Part shown: positions 1-27,239 of the stretch, one piece after another
Layout of the letters: every line of letters begins with the position of its first letter
How positions within the stretch are numbered: position 1 is the stretch's first letter
Origin: Prinia subflava
Lineage: Eukaryota > Chordata > Aves > Passeriformes > Cisticolidae
Length of the DNA stretch: 64,000 nucleotides
Assembly: GCF_021018805.1 (NCBI RefSeq)
Contig: NC_086256.1
Location: 13,954,032-14,018,031 of the forward strand
Reading direction: 5' to 3'
The notes under the pieces: generated by a model
Seen by the model: only the letters and a program-made list of their open reading frames with translations
Told to the model about the DNA's origin: nothing
Databases searched by the model: none
Position numbers and translations under genes: made by a program

Positions 1-3000
1 GCTGAATTTACACAGTTTCTCTCTAAAATCTCATTCTTTATCAGAATGGAGAATAAACAGTCTTAGCTACTTTTTGCTTGCCTTAACCCTGAGACAAACA
101 AAAACTTGTTATTCACTCGATGTGTTGAATTGTGAAATGTGTTTATTTACATAAGACTTCCTTATTCAGGAAGCCAGTCTCTGCTATTTAAGGGTATAAA
201 TGAACTTCTCCTGCTTGGCTGGTTACTGCAGGCAACCCTTTCCTGTAAATATTGAAAGCATGTTCTGCAGGAGATATGTCAGTGCAGCGATGTGTCAGAA
301 GCTCAGACCTTGTGAGGAGATGAAGAACTATTTTGCTGATTTATCCTGACAGCTGTGAAGACATCTTGCTGATCCCAAAGTATCTACATGAGAATTTTTG
401 TGGAGTTTTAATAATGTAAGGGCTGGGACAAGGTAGTTTATGGGAAGTGGACTTGACATAACTGCACGCAGTCCAAGATTGGTGGGTGCCCATAGTCTTA
501 TTTTTATGCCTTGTGTTAAATATTGGAAAAAAATGAAAAGCAACAAAATAGTTGCTCTTCACAAGTAACTTGTTAAATGCATCCATACAGTGAACAGCCC
601 CTGCAGTTGTTTAGTTTGGAGTATAAGGAGGAAGTTAGTTTAGTAAAACTTCTAAAGGTTACTTTTAAGAGGAAGGGGTATTTGTGCATGAGCGTGTGTG
701 GTATTATTCCTTGCTTGCAGGGAATTCATTAGTCAATGTGCGGATAAAATCAACTACCTGCAGATTTATGCTTACTGTTGCTAATAATCTAGCCATATAC
801 CCTGGTCTCAGGGATAGCTTCAGGATAGAAGGAGGATAAAGTATGTTCTCCTTTGTAGTCACTGAACTTCTACAGAGGAAATGTGGTGCAGTGATATGGA
901 GAGGGAAGTGGGTGCTGACCAGTTGGCCAGAATCTTAATGGTGCAGAGAGGCAGAGTTTAATTAGAGAGAATCTGCAGCAGGTGCTGAAAATATTCTTCT
1001 TGGTAGGTGGTTTTGACTGTAAGAGGAAAATCTGATTAATTTGCATATTTGTATTAACTACTCGAATTTGCTAAAAACCTTTGCTCAAAAATGCAATACA
1101 TTTTCAAGATACTTTATAGTAGTGCCCTAGAAAATGTTGTTCTTGAAACTCATTCTTAAACTGTATTCTTTTTTTTTCTCCCCACATGGTAACCATGGAA
1201 ATATATGCACTGCAGGAACAAAAGATGTTTGAATTTTCACAATTCTCACACAGTTTTCAGTTTTCTTTGTTGCATTGTTAATACCTGTTATATTTCACAC
1301 AGGAATGTGGTCTTTTGCACTACAGGTCCTGTGGTAGTTGTAACATTTTAGATTATTCGCTGGATAAAATTCAACCACAGCTGTAGAGGATGGTACTGCG
1401 CAGCTACAGTTTAATTCCCAATTTCTTACAAAGTACCTCAGTGTATGACAATTGAGGATATTACATGTTAAGATTCTTCTGATAGATTTTTTCTGTATGA
1501 ACAAATTTTTTAAGTGGAGAGTGTTATGTGCCGCATTTGAAAGTAATTGTATTAAACATATAATTCATTAATTTTGAATTTTAAGGTAATGGAATTATTC
1601 AACACAATAATTGAAAACCAATAACTTAAAATTAGAATTATTTCTCAGAAGCCTTTTCAGCATCCAGTGTGGTGTGTTCATGGTCTTGTCACACTAGCAC
1701 AGGCTGGTACCCTTTCAGAAAAGGAGCAATTCTGTCCCCCATATTTGCCCATTTCACCCCACTTCTCCCTTCCCTCACATTGGGAGAAACATTCATGAGA
1801 AGAAGAGAAGAGGGATCTGCTTCTCTGGTCGTTCCCTTACTTTTTAGTTTGGGCTGGTTCCCTGACCTGGCTTGGAAGGGAGACACAAGAATGCTTTTAC
1901 CCATTCAAGGAAGGTCATTACAGAAATGCAGGAGTGACTGTGGGAGAACAGGACAGCGTGGGGCTTTTCAGCCCATACTGAACACTGAACTGTAGCCTAG
2001 CAAACCAAACTGCTATTTCTTGGACTTCTAAGTCTCAAATCACATGGATTGTTGCAGGAGAGGATGCAGATTTATGAATGTGTCATCTCCTTCAAGGGCA
2101 GGGAAAAGGTATGAGTGAGACTCCTCTCATTAGGCCAAAGCCTAGCTTAAACATATTCCAGAACTAACTGAATGCTAGTTCTAACTGATTCATTTAGAGA
2201 ATTGAAACAAAAACCCCAACTCTAACCAATCAGCAGAAGGTTGCTAACAGCACTTCAATTTGAAAGGAAAACTTAGGTAATAAAGAGGGGTACCAGCCTG
2301 AAGGACCAAAATACCTAAAGGTAGAGTGGAACAGCTCTTGGCCACCAGGAATCTGCAGGAGGCTTTGTCATGTCCTATACATGGATGCTCAGATGGATAT
2401 ACTCTGCTTGTCAGCATTGAGAAAGCCTTGGATCTATTATTACTTTAGGATTTGAATAATAGATCCTAGGTTGGACCATAAGTTTTGGTTGGCTGCTGTT
2501 GGGCTTTTGGCATTTATCTCCTGTTGAGAGAAGTCACTTATTAAAGTGTGTGTTTGTAAATTTTGATGTATGTTGGGTCTGGGTTCTCTTTTAGCTTTAG
2601 AAAGCAGAGTTTTAACTGTATATTTTTTTGTGGAAAATTATTCAACTGGGACATGTATGCATGTACAACTCTGCTGAGCAGGTCTAGTACAAGATTTGGT
2701 TGCATTTGTGACTGAAAAACTCTACTGTTTTGCATTATGCATTTGACTTTAGTGATTTACATTATACATTCTGGGGGAGGTGAAACAAAATTTCAGGGAT
2801 TCATGTCCCAGGTGATTCTGCTGTTTGGGTTTGGTTCTGTCTTCCCAGAGTGGCCCCTGTTATATCTTTTGGCATTAGCAGGGTTTACCACCTCTGAAGC
2901 AGTACTTCAGTATTTAAGAAAACATCAAGGGGAAAAGACTGAGCATTGGATTTGGAAATGAAATTAATTATATTATCTGTAATAAAAATAGAAGGAAGTC

Positions 3001-6000
3001 AGTCTGACTGTGGCAGTTATATGCAGTAGAGTATCTACTGCTCAGAATTCAACAAAAATCAGTGTTATCTCTGAAAGCTGAAAACCTGGCTCCTCTTCTG
3101 GTGTGCCTTAATCTGTCACATCTCTTGTGCAGGCTGTTGCTATGTTGCCAGCCAAGTAAAGAGGTGAACTGGGTTCTTTACAGAGCTCTTAACTGTTTTA
3201 ACTTTGCTTTTATAAAATTCACAAAATACTGTTTAGCTCAAGACATGAAGATCATGGACAGGATTAAAATAAGATTTTGCCCATGTTCCAAAATTGAGTT
3301 GTAATGGATAAGAGCAAATTGTATTTTACAATTGGTGCACATTTTTAATTAACTCCTGAATGTGCTCCTATGAAGATCAGATTCTAGTACTGCCTTCTAG
3401 TTTTCAGGGACAACAGCTGTAACTGGTCTTAATTTTCTGTTTATCCTGTTTCTCTCCCTTTTTTTCCATGCTTCTGTGTTTTCCACTTCTTTCCTGTTCT
3501 TTCAGGTATTCCATAGAAAAGTTTACAGTGTACAGTTAGATAATTAGCACTTCCATTTTAATAGCAAGCTTACATTCAGTTAATAATTCTTACATGATGA
3601 TGTATCTACTAAGAACTTCCAGGTTTTTTATTTCAGCAAATAGGCTCTTTCAGAACTGCTCCATGTCTTTGGCTCTTTGTTTCTGGGGAGCGTTGGGGTT
3701 GGGTTTGCTGTGGTGTGGTTTTCTTAACCGAAGGAAGGTTCTTACCCATTTCAGTCGGTAAGTTGGTTTGCTCTCCATCACCTATTTTTATCATAATTAG
3801 TGTTTAAAGAGAAACAAAGTCAAAATTTTGCTCTTGAAGTCAAAACCTTGCTCAAGGAGATATTCAGTTGATGCAGTTAATTTATCTAGCCTTAGCAGAA
3901 ACAGACTCCTTGCCCGTCAGCTCTTCACAAGAGGGCCCGTGGCTGCTCTCACTGCAGTGTTCAGACAAGATGGACTCGCCCTCATCCAGGCTTGTATCAC
4001 CTGGGCTTTTTTCACCCACCGTTTTCATACTGTGAGAAACAAAGTGCTTTGGTTTTGCTGACAGTCTGTTTCAATGATAGCATTTTAGTTTGTGCTTTGA
4101 AGTGTTTTCCAGCTATTAAATTGTTAACTGGTGCTCACACTGCTTCTTCTGAGTGTATAACAGTACTTGACACTAAGCTGTGTTCATTTGGAAACACTTG
4201 CCAGGGCAGGGAAACCTTATGTTGAGCCTTGTTATATTATTTCGGCTAATCAAAAGAGAAATCTTAAAAAATTAGGACGACAGGTTAACAATGTGGAATC
4301 AGAAGCTTCTCAGTTGCATCTGAAATATGGTACCATAACCACAGGATTCACTGACGTATCTGTATACAGCTTGATAAAGTTTAAGGCTATAAATACATTT
4401 TTATAAAAATGAAATATGCATATACATTTACCAGAATCTCTTAATACATATTCATTTTTCCATTAAATGATTTAATTAAATAGCCCATTTAACTCCAGAC
4501 TTCAAATGATTATATTACAGTTTTGGAACAAAATTTGAATTGTATTTTGATAAAGGGCATTTTAAATACCAGACAGAGATTGGCATTTAGCACAGCAGAT
4601 GGGGGTTTGTAGTGGTGCCCAGTGTTTAGTCTTAATCAGTTTAGTTCTTGCTTTCTTGCCGTGAATCCTAGCCAAATACTTTTTTTCCCCCTTACAAAAA
4701 ATAAAATCCTGGCTTGCTGGCTCTTGTGGGAGATGTGATTGAGAATAACAAATACTGTGCATGTGGGAGGTGGGAGAAAGGCAGAGTAACTCATGGTAAC
4801 TCAGGATTGCTCCATCTGTGACCCCTTTCCCTCTGCTGTCATTGCAATCCTGCAACTGAGAGGTCCTCACCCTCTTGATTTTTTTCAGGGACTTTCTTTT
4901 ATTCACTTGCCCTTAAACTGTGTTTTAGGTCACAGTACTCATTACAGTACTCATACCCTTAGTTAACAATTTTTTTCTAAGCATGTTAACTTCTCATACA
5001 AAAGTTGATCAATAAAACAAGCAAACATACTGTGAACTGTGTGAATGTACTAATAGAGAACATTCTCCTCTTGTTTTGGGGGTGGGCTCAGGGCTGTTTT
5101 GGGTGTAACAGAATGTTTTCATTTGTTTGGGTTTTGTTGGTTTGCTGCTTGGGTGTTTTTTTAATTCCTCCTATGCTGGCATTACCTAAGAACCTCTGGA
5201 TCTTGGATTCCTCTTCCCTTAGAACGCTGTTCCTGCAGACTTTCTTGCTCATCCTCATGTAGCCTTGGTTCCAAGTGCAGCTCTCCACAGGCCACCTGTG
5301 CTATGCAAGGGAGTAGCTGAGCTCTTGTGTTGTGGTGGTTGTAGCACTGCTGCTGACCAAGGTGAACGAGGCAGGCTGAAGTTGTAAGACTGCTTCAGGT
5401 CATTCAGTTGTGGTCCTTGGCCATTATTCCATTTCTTCCTGCCCTCTTCTGAACCTCACCAGATTCCCTGCTGTGGGCATGTGCATTGCATTGAACCTGC
5501 CTCTCCTGCCAGCGCTCGCTCATGCAGGTCACAAAGGGCTGGGTTTGTGCTGTGTTTGTGCTTGCCTAATCCCTGGACAGCTGGTGCATCCTCTCTGCTT
5601 CCAACTGGTGTTCTTCCTGCCATCTTCAGTTGTTTCTGCTGTGCTCCTCGTTATGCTGGCGCTGTTACCTGTGCTTTGCTGTCTCCTTCCTTTCTTGAGC
5701 AACAGCTCCTCCTGCTTTGGTTTCAGCCTCCTGTGCTCCAACTTGCACTGTACCAGTAAACCCAGTCTGGGTAGCGCCTGGTGCTGGTCTGTGCATACAC
5801 TCCTTGCCCCACTCTCATCTTCACTTTGCTCAACCATAGACAAGTGATCCTTGCTCTTCAGTGTTTATGGGAACCTGTATATCCACATCCTTCGTTCCTT
5901 TTTTCTGACAGTCTTAAAAATTAAATCATGCTGATATGATGTCCCTGTGTACATTCCACTTTGCATACAGTAACTTCAGCTGTGCAGTTTAGACTTCTCA

Positions 6001-9000
6001 AGTTGCTGGTATTTGGTAATAGGACTGAAATCTGAGGGGTTTTTTTGAGACTGCTTGCCACTGCTGTGCTATCTACCACATGCCATGCAATTCACACATG
6101 CTGTCTTCTGGAACAAAGTGCTAAGTAGTGGGAAGATCACCCGATTACAGGTTTTATTGTGATCCAGCATGCTGTGATGAAGATAGATACACTATTGTTA
6201 GCAACAGTTCCGTGGATGTGTATGTCTTGGAATAGATTAATTATTAAAGATGCCAATTTGATCTCCCGAAGTTTTCTAAGCTGTGCTTATTTCTGTGATG
6301 CATCATCTTTTTTCATACTGATTTTAGCTGCCTTTGGTGATTTTTTTCTTTCTTTGCTCAAACATTGTGTGATTTAGCATGAGTCATTCTGTCTGTGTGG
6401 GAAAGGACTGGTTTATTACAGGGTCTGTTCTTGACTGGGGAGGGGAAAGGGTGGAATGTATTTGTGTTTTCTATGTGTTTGTTGTGGAAATGCATAAAAC
6501 TTTTTTTTCTTCTTCTCTTTCTTTCCTCTCTTCATCATCTCATCTGTGTGGGTGAATGTTCCTGCAAACCCTTGGGGAACCTATAGAGACGTTTGGTATG
6601 CTCATTCCTTCATAAGTGCCCAAAGTCACAGATGCTAGGTACAGTTTAGACCAGAAAAGCAAACAAGAGCCACATCATCACAATGTAAGGTGGCTAAAAA
6701 TGTGCACTTGAGGAAAACCTCTAAGTCATCACCTATTACACCTTTTTGTTTGCATCATCGCAGTAATGCCAATGGCCGCTGCTACCCAGTTGGCGTATAT
6801 TTGGATTCTGCACTTGAAAGTAGAAATTAAATATCTTCTCTTGTAGCAAGAGCTGCTCTTTTGTGCTTGAGAGATAATTTTCAAAAGTTCAAATTCCAGG
6901 GTGTGTTTTGAGAAATGACTGAAGTGCATGGACTTAAATTTCCAAAGTTCTGTTAAAACCCATGGAATTGTGTTGAGGTATAAGAGCCCAGGTGACCTCT
7001 GAAAGTGAGAATCAGGCACAATTTAATCTACTCTCTCATTAGGAAGAAACTGATTTCAATAAAACAGCACAAAACATGAATCTTTAAAAAGACTGATTTT
7101 CAGAGAAGTTATTACCATTGGGTAGCTTTATTTTGAAAATATATGTTCAGTGCTGCTTTCTAAGAAAAGAGGGCCAAAGTGAAGTAAAACAAGGTAGGAG
7201 TTTTGTTGAAGGAGAGCTTGTGTCTTGTGGTATTCTAGAAATGAGAGATTTTTCTCACGAATCCACAATTTGAATATTTCCAGCTGGATCACATTTAGTT
7301 CATAAACAGCATTCTTTATTCCATAAGTAGAACAGAGACAAAAATGACTGTAAATGTCATTGTATATTTTTATAAATACTGAATAGTCATACTTCAATGT
7401 GAAATATGTGGAAACTTAAAATATTTATTTATATGAACAGAGATGGCGTGAGGCATATTTAAGACATATGTACTGTAATAACTTGAAAAAACAACACCAA
7501 TTACTTTGTGTTTTGGTTGTGCTATATAGTGTTAATGTTCATGTCTAAGCTACAGCCACTAAAGTTTGAAGGCTCAGCTTTTTGGTAATCTTAATGATTT
7601 TCCTGGGTTTTTTCTAGTCATTAAGAGAAAATATTTGTGCTACTTTGACATAAATTGATGTTTAGAAAACTATATCAGTATTCCACACTTGATCAAGTCA
7701 TCTCTGTTCTCCTAATGGAAGAAGGATTATCAAACATGAATTTGGACATTGCTAGTTTCTGGTTTTTGTGTTGAAAATTATTTCATGCTACAGGAAATCC
7801 TGTCCTGTCTTCAAATTAGGATAATTAAAAGTCATTACATGAATAACCTCTATAACATAAAAACAAAGGAAATACTTTCTACATGCAGTATAAATATGCT
7901 AACATTTTTTGCTGATTAGCCACTAAATTATTTTTAACTCTCAGTTTTAATACCATTTTAACAGTTTCTTTGACATAAACTATGTTTTTATTGCCCTTCT
8001 TAACCGTAAGTTTAAAATACTGAATATGTTCCTCCTCTGTGATATTGGTTGTTTCTCTTAAAGTAAAATTGCTGAGTGGATACCATGCTTTAAAGACTTT
8101 TAAAATGTTGAGGTCAGCCAGAACTTTTGACAACTTTTATGAAATTTCCATTTTATTTAGTGCTCCATCAGAGCCAGTGGTAGTGGGATAGCCATAAACC
8201 TCCTTTGAGTATTTTGTGATAATCAAGTCCCATAGAACACCCGAGAAGAGAGGGGGAAAAAACATAATTCACAACCAGCCTTCTCCAGAGCTGCTGTTGT
8301 TTTTACTGCTGCTGGAAATGTACCAATATAAGAGCACAATTTTTGATTTTTTTTTTTTTGTCAACATTAATATTCACTGAAAAGTACAAGGAAGTTCTGA
8401 TTCATCAAGTGATTTGTTTACAACCTGTTATAAACCTATTTTTTGACTGTCAGAATGTAAAATACAGTTGTTAAAACACAGATTTCTAGATATTGACCAG
8501 AATAATCTTGGCATATTGCTGTGTATTTTTAGCAATTGCTTGTGGCAGAACGTCACAGTACAGAAAAACTACTGTTATTAATGTTGTATTATGTGAAGTG
8601 ATTCAGAGAACACACAACCAGTATGCTATTTTTTTGATTCTGTGACTCTTTCAGAACCACAGCAATGTCTGAAACACCTCCCATTAATGACTGTGCATGA
8701 AGTAATCCACATTGATCTGGCTGAACATTGATATTCAAAAAAAAAGAGAACAGCTGAGAGATGATCTGAACAAAATATGTTGGTGCACATTTTAAACAGT
8801 CATCCAGAATTTTGCCATTATACATTCCTTCAATTTCAGTGGAAAATTAATATTAAAACTGCATATTCTCTGACTGTGGGCATGCCTAATGTGCAGTGTC
8901 GTTGTAGCCCTGTGCTTTGTCTTTGCTTGCAGTAACGCTGTCCATTTGGTCCTTAAGCTTGCAAACAGCCTTTAAATAAAGGTGATGAGGGGAAAAAGCA

Positions 9001-9426
9001 ATGAGATTGACATTACACTCAAGTAGCTGAAAGAAAATGCAACATTTATTTAAAGAGATAAGTCAATCTTTGTGGAATGGCTATTTATAAATATCGGGTG
9101 TTTGGTTTTTTCCCAGCTGAATTAAGAATGTTTAACATCACCTTAAAGCCTGCTTGCCTATAGAGTATTGTGAGCTATTAGAGCTGGTAAAGTTTAAGTA
9201 ATTTGTGTAGAATGATGTAGTTACTCCAGAAAGCTTAGCTATCACCTGGAGATGCAGTAGAAGTTCTAGAGACATTGATGCTTGCTCTCATCCATGGTGA
9301 AAATAGCATATTATGAATTGAAGAAAGAAGTTGATAATGAAGTTTATGTATTTTGTTAACAAAGCATCTCCACTGCATCCCTGATGAACTATATTAACTG
9401 AAATGTACTTTTTTATGTGTTTTCAG
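1..9426 (+). other. PRKACB: PRKACB upstream intron (no exon recognised)
   Basis: This stretch precedes the first recognisable PRKACB exon, which opens with a splice acceptor at 9425-9426, so it must be intronic to at least one transcript. The family has several alternative first exons, including one encoding the myristoylated MGNAATAKKG-type N-terminus. I looked for that N-terminus and for the longer beta-2-type N-terminus and saw neither, so the first exon or exons probably lie to the left of the window. Very short alternative first exons cannot be excluded by eye. The sequence is AT-rich with scattered poly-T runs. No RNA gene, clear transposon or long coding segment was recognised. Confidence 0.75.
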
Positions 9427-21658
<12,232 letters not shown>

Positions 21659-23820
21659 TAGGAGTAAGAGGACAAGATGACATCAGGGCTCACATTGGGA
21701 TCTTTGCACTCTGTTAACAGATGAGGTGGAGCTGAGACCATCATATGTCAAAACAGTTACCTAGTTACTTCATTCCACAAAGCTGACTGAGGTCTTTATT
21801 GCCATCTTCCATGTGTGCAGTTTGCACCAACCCTTCTAACTAGGCACAATTAAGCAAGCACTGTTTGTGCAGTAACACAGAATAATAGACCACTTTCCTA
21901 CTTAACTTTGGTTTCTGTCGTTCTTTGTTTCTGTGTATTGTTCATTTTCCCCCTTTGAAATGAAGTAGTTTTTTACCCAAGAATGCTCCATTTTATTTTG
22001 AATAATGTATTATTTGTGTGAGTGAAATGGAAGGTGTTGCGGCTAGTGTGATTTAGACTGAAGTGAAAGATAAATGTTGCTTCTAGTCTGTGCCAGCCAA
22101 TAATTCATGTCTGTCTTGTGTCTGATGCTACAATTTATAATAATTTTTTAGTAGCTCAGACTAAACCTAGCCAACATTTTTAGCATTTTTGAAGGTAGTA
22201 TTTATCGCCATATAAATGTCTGCTAAATTAATTTAAAAACATTTCTTCCTGGAGGCTGACCAAAATTCAGTAGACTCAATTGGATGGCTTAAGTAGGGGA
22301 CAGTAGCTAGACCCCGTGCCTTGGTTTTCTACATCCCTGCAGTTTTCGTCACTGCCTCCTTCCTTTGTATTTCCCACCTAGGCAGTAGGCAAGTTGCCAT
22401 AACCAGACTGTACTGTGGACAGCTTACAGTCTCATGAGGGAGTGATTCCATCTGGTCTGCATTTTGGACCATATTAAACCAAGTCAACTTACCAGCATTT
22501 CAGTTGGCAGGTGTGAAATGGCTTGTTTAAGATCAAGAACCCTAAACTCTTAAAGGAAGTTTTGGTCAGTACTGTAGAAAATTCATTTAGATTCACTTTT
22601 TCTTCTTTTTTTTTTTCTTAATTTTTTAAAAGTAGCCAATGTTTCGGCTCCCTAAGTATTCCTTGCTTCAAGCCTTTTTTGATTAAAAAAGGCATCCATT
22701 AGAATAAAAACCACCATGCCACAAAAAGCAAAATGCGCTCTGCCATTAGCTATGAAAAACAAATGGTTTAGCAAATGCAAAATAATGTTCTAGATGCATC
22801 GCTGGATGAACACGGTTATTTTTTGTTAGCTGTTAAGAATAAGAGGTTATTGCCAAGTTTTTATTCTGGTATACTATATTAGTAAACTGAGGATGGAGTA
22901 CTGCTACAATCATTTTCTTTTTAATTACAGCACTTCATTCATGAAGAAAAGAGATCAAGTTTAAAAACTGCAACAGCTGAGTTTATTTTAGTTGCGTTGT
23001 GTCTTCATTTCTAACCTACTTTCTTTCAATCAATCAGAATGTATGGTCACACAGATACAAGTATTTGGGTTTAATTATGTTTTGTATACTCTCACCAACT
23101 GACTTAAAAGTATTGCTACCATGTGCTAGCTTTGGGCACTTTTACACATTTATTTCAATGTTAATAATCAGCGGCTCAGCACTTTTTTCGGGGTTGCTTT
23201 TAAACTTATTCATAGTAGTTTTATTTGTACACTTGGTTCTGGCTGTCTCAGTGACCTGTCTTAAAACAGCACATCTAAAAGTTTAAACTAGACTCATGTT
23301 TTATGATAAATTGACATGCATACAAGGATGAATTGTTTTTTTAAAAAACGAGCTATATTGATACATAGCCATTGAATTTGTTCGAATGCCAGTGGAAATA
23401 AACAGCTGGCATTCCTTCCTTTTAATCTGTACGACGCTCCTAAAGGAAAGGCCTTTGTAGACATTTTACAAAAGAGTATCAAACATACCACCCAATGTTC
23501 TGTCTGTTTAGGTTGTTGAGCATTTTTGCACAACGTCATTAGGAGGCTGACACTGAATGCAGTCTTTGTCCACCCATATTTACATACATGCAAGAAAAGT
23601 ATAAGATACTTTGCTGTAGCAAATTTTATGTAACAAAGATATATCGTCACATTAATAAATTTAAAGAAATCCTTTGTATGAAAATGTTAAAATCTTTTGT
23701 ATTTCATTTAGACCAAGGACATGCTGCTGTATGCTAGCTGTATGCGATAAATTCTACAGTAACTTTGTTGTCGTTTATGAACTTTAAAAGATTTTAATAA
23801 ATGTTGGAGATCACAATTTG
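21659..23820 (+). other. PRKACB: PRKACB 3' UTR (end approximate)
   Basis: This is AT-rich sequence directly after the PRKACB stop, without any supported reading frame. PRKACB transcripts are known for long 3' UTRs. Canonical AATAAA hexamers occur near 23396 and at 23796-23801 (TTTTAATAAATGTTGG), and I used the latter as a provisional end. The AT-rich character continues to about 24.6 kb, so a longer form is possible. Only transcript data can fix the end. Confidence 0.55.
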
Positions 23821-26800
23821 ATTCTGTTATGATTTTAATTTTTAATACATTTATAGTTCTAGAAAGGTTCAGATATTTTTCTGTTCTGTAAAATACTGTA
23901 TCATTCATCTTGCGTGTACAATAAGACAAAAGTCTAGGAAATTGGTTCTGATGTGTCTGTCTGATATCCAGATTAAATTCTACATGGGCATAAGCGGAAA
24001 AGTCATCATAATGCCATGATATTATGCTATTTTTTAATTTTATGAAAATCCTGTTAGAAAGTAAAACACTTTTCCAATATGGCATAATAGACTTCAGTAT
24101 GGAAATGAGATTCTATTTTGGAAAAGGAGGGGAAGTGTGCAATTTCCAAGGCATTAGTGAGTACATTTGACAATGTGAGTATTATACAACCCTCTCATTT
24201 AAACACAGTCATGAAATATAACTACAGAATATTATGTTACCTGTATTTAATTTGAAAAATCCTTTTCACAATATGGAAAAATTGTATATCTATGACAGTA
24301 GAAGCTTGTTAATTTTACACATTTGAGGAATTAAGTGTTGAACTATATGGTATATTTTAATTGTACTCTAGTTGTATGTAACTTTCATTTCCAACATAAA
24401 GGATTGTATCTCATTAAGTAAATTGCTTTTTTTATTATCTTGTCAGTTGCATTAAAACCCTTATTTTTAAATCCTTTAAAGTATTTTACTAATTTTTGCA
24501 AATAATTAGATGTTTTTAAGTGCTGCAATAGTGTGCAATAGTAAACATTTATATACAGAAGTGCAAATTAAATTATGTACAACACTTGTGCTGCTTCTTT
24601 GTGAATCAGAATGTTGTGTGATGACAGTTGTTGCACCTCCCCACGTGTGAGCAGGCTTTGAGAGCAAGAGGAAAAGGTTGTGAAACCTACTACACGTATG
24701 AGTTGGGGCACATTAAGATTTACACTAACTAGGGTGTCTGGAGAAGGTGGTGTGGAGAACACTAAAGGCACTATGAGAAGTCTTGGACTTCTTAGACAAT
24801 CAAAAGCAAGCAAGGTGATCATTAGCTTCAGTATTGTTTGTCTTTTTATTATTTTCATTCAGACTCAATGCTTTTTATTAAAGATAATTGCCTGTTTTTA
24901 AACTGTCTGCAGATCCCGCTGTACAAACTTTGTGCTGTGTCTCATTGTGCTGTGAAACAACTGATAGAAGTAAAGAGTGTTCATGGTCTTGGCATTGTCT
25001 GTCTTGAGGCTTTTTCTGCAAGTGGTGTTTGGAGAGGCTCTGGTGCCTGCTCTGTAGTGCAGCTCCTCCTCTTGCCACTGTCTGAGCCAAGCTGTGGCCT
25101 CTGTGCTTCTGCTGCTGTACGCCTGCCACTGCGGTGTTGTGTTCTTGGTTTTCTGGTACTACTGCTACATTACATTTGAAAGACCTTTGTACTTTTTCCA
25201 AAGCTGAGCTAAAAAACCTGCGAAAATACTCTCTTCTGCTTTTACTACAGCTCCTAAAGCACAGCATGCTGAGCCACAGGTTTGAAGGTGTCATTCAAAT
25301 CTGTTTCTTCTGATTTGCTGCATAAGGAGGATTTATCCCAGATCAGAATTGAAGAACCATTCCATAAGAAACTGGTAAAAAATTCCATTCTCCACCTGAG
25401 GTGTATACAGCTGATCTGGATCTGTTTGATGATATTAAAAAAAAAGAGTTTGACCACCACAGGTTTACAAGTGTGGGTCTTGCATACATTTTAAAAATGT
25501 TTTTAATGGAAAGCTTGAGGTATTGACTGATTTAAGTTCTTTAACGGAAAGGTAAAATACGAGCAGCTAATATCAAGCTGGGCAGTAAAAGGGTTAGAGC
25601 TTCACAAGGATGTTTAAAATGCCTTATAGGTAGTAAATGTTTGCCATCTTACATAGGGATTATAGAAAGTGTTGGATTTTTTTAGAAGTATAAGATGGGT
25701 ACCTAGAGGCAAGACACGATCTCAAGAGATCTTCCCTTTCTAACTTCTGAATTTGATGATGAATAAAAGTATGAATTAAATCTGAGATCTAGTCATATTT
25801 TCACCTTCTTTTGTTGTTTGGATTTGGGGAGGGGGTATCATATCACAAAAAGGGATGCCTGTAGGAAACCTGCATATATTGAAAATGTATTTTATTCTTA
25901 TAATTGACTACTACAAAAAGTGTAGTCCCTCAGTGAGATAAAAACAGCTTGAGGTTTCTGTGATACCATTGGGATCAATTCCCAATAGTGTTTCAAAGCC
26001 AGCAAAAATGCCTTTAGAATCCTTACAGCTTCATTGTGCTGTTCCCTCCCTTGGAGGGTTTTTTCAAATGTCTTTGAAAAAACATATTTGTAAGAATTGT
26101 GTACGTGTGGCTCATTGCTTTGAAGCTTAAAAGGAACATACTGGTGTTCATTGACATGAGCTGCTGGTCAGGGAAGCATGAATGGAAGAGCCAGTGACTT
26201 GCACATTTCTTACTGCTGCTCAGCTTACAGGTCTAGAATTTGATGGATCACACTAATGTAATGTCTGATGGCAAGGCTGCAGCACAGAAACTCTTCAGGA
26301 TGAAAGGTGGTTGGGGTTTGAGGAGGGAGGTCAGTGATCTGTCCCATTTGCATGCAACCACGGTCCCAGGTGTTTTCCTTTGCTGAGAGGTTGTTATCAG
26401 GGATTTCTTCCTTTGCTTTTGCTTCCAAGGTGCTGTGGGAGATGAGAGAGGACACAGCTATGTTGACACAAAAGGAGCAAGGTCTCAGCAGCCTGGCAGG
26501 CTGTGGGTACGTTCTCAGTGTGCTCAGTTGATTCCAGGAAAAGTTACTGCTGACTAGGGCAACAAAGAGAAAACTGGAGTGCTGGAAAGGCTTGGTTAAC
26601 TGAAATTCTCCCCCCACCCAGGTAATTTGATTCAGCTGAAGAAAACAAAAAAAGATCCAAGACCTCACTTAGATTTAGTGGTGTATTAATGCTTTGGTCT
26701 ACACAGCAATATTACAAGACTACTAGAAATATTGCTTTTTACTTTGTATCTGCCTTGCTACTTTGAATGTGTATATAGTTATCTAAGTGACAGTTCAACA

Positions 26801-27227
26801 AAATGAATGCTTGATTGGGATGTCCTTTCACTTTCTCCCATCTTTCCCATCTTCCTTCTAATTGATGTTTGCATGAACTGGGGATGTGAGTGTCAGAACT
26901 CTGTTAGTGATAGGTAACACCTTGGATAGGTAAAATATGATTCACCTATCTCACAGGTATGTTAATGCAGGTTTAGCAACCAATATGTAATAATTTTATA
27001 AATGCCCAGTGTTTATAAAGCATCTGTTTTCAACTGCTCCCCTAAAAATAGTTGTGTCCTCACTTAATACGTTATCTTTATTTCCCTTTTTCTCTGGCCG
27101 TATGCATTGGGAAGTGTGCATCTGGCAGGCTTGCTTACAGTTGGAAAAACTAAGAGAGGAACTGAGCAGGCAGCCTTAGTAAAAACATCCCGTTGTAGCA
27201 GAAACAGGATCACAGTGGTGGAACATG

Positions 27228-27239
27228 TGACGTGACGTG
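27228..27239 (+). promoter_or_regulatory. Tandem CRE-like TGACGT pair
   Basis: TGACGTGACGTG contains two overlapping TGACGT CREB/ATF half-sites in a locally CpG-containing stretch (GTGACGTGACGTGCGTGTCG) within otherwise CpG-poor intergenic DNA about 5.6 kb downstream of the PRKACB stop. No full palindromic TGACGTCA is present. Function is inference only. Confidence 0.3.

Noticed and set aside
5410..5847. 145-codon + strand frame rich in Leu, Cys and Ser
   Set aside because: Competing frames cover the same bases on both strands, there is no recognisable domain and it sits in a PRKACB intron.
26225..26668. 147-codon - strand frame
   Set aside because: No motif, no promoter or splice context, and a shadow frame is also open on the + strand.
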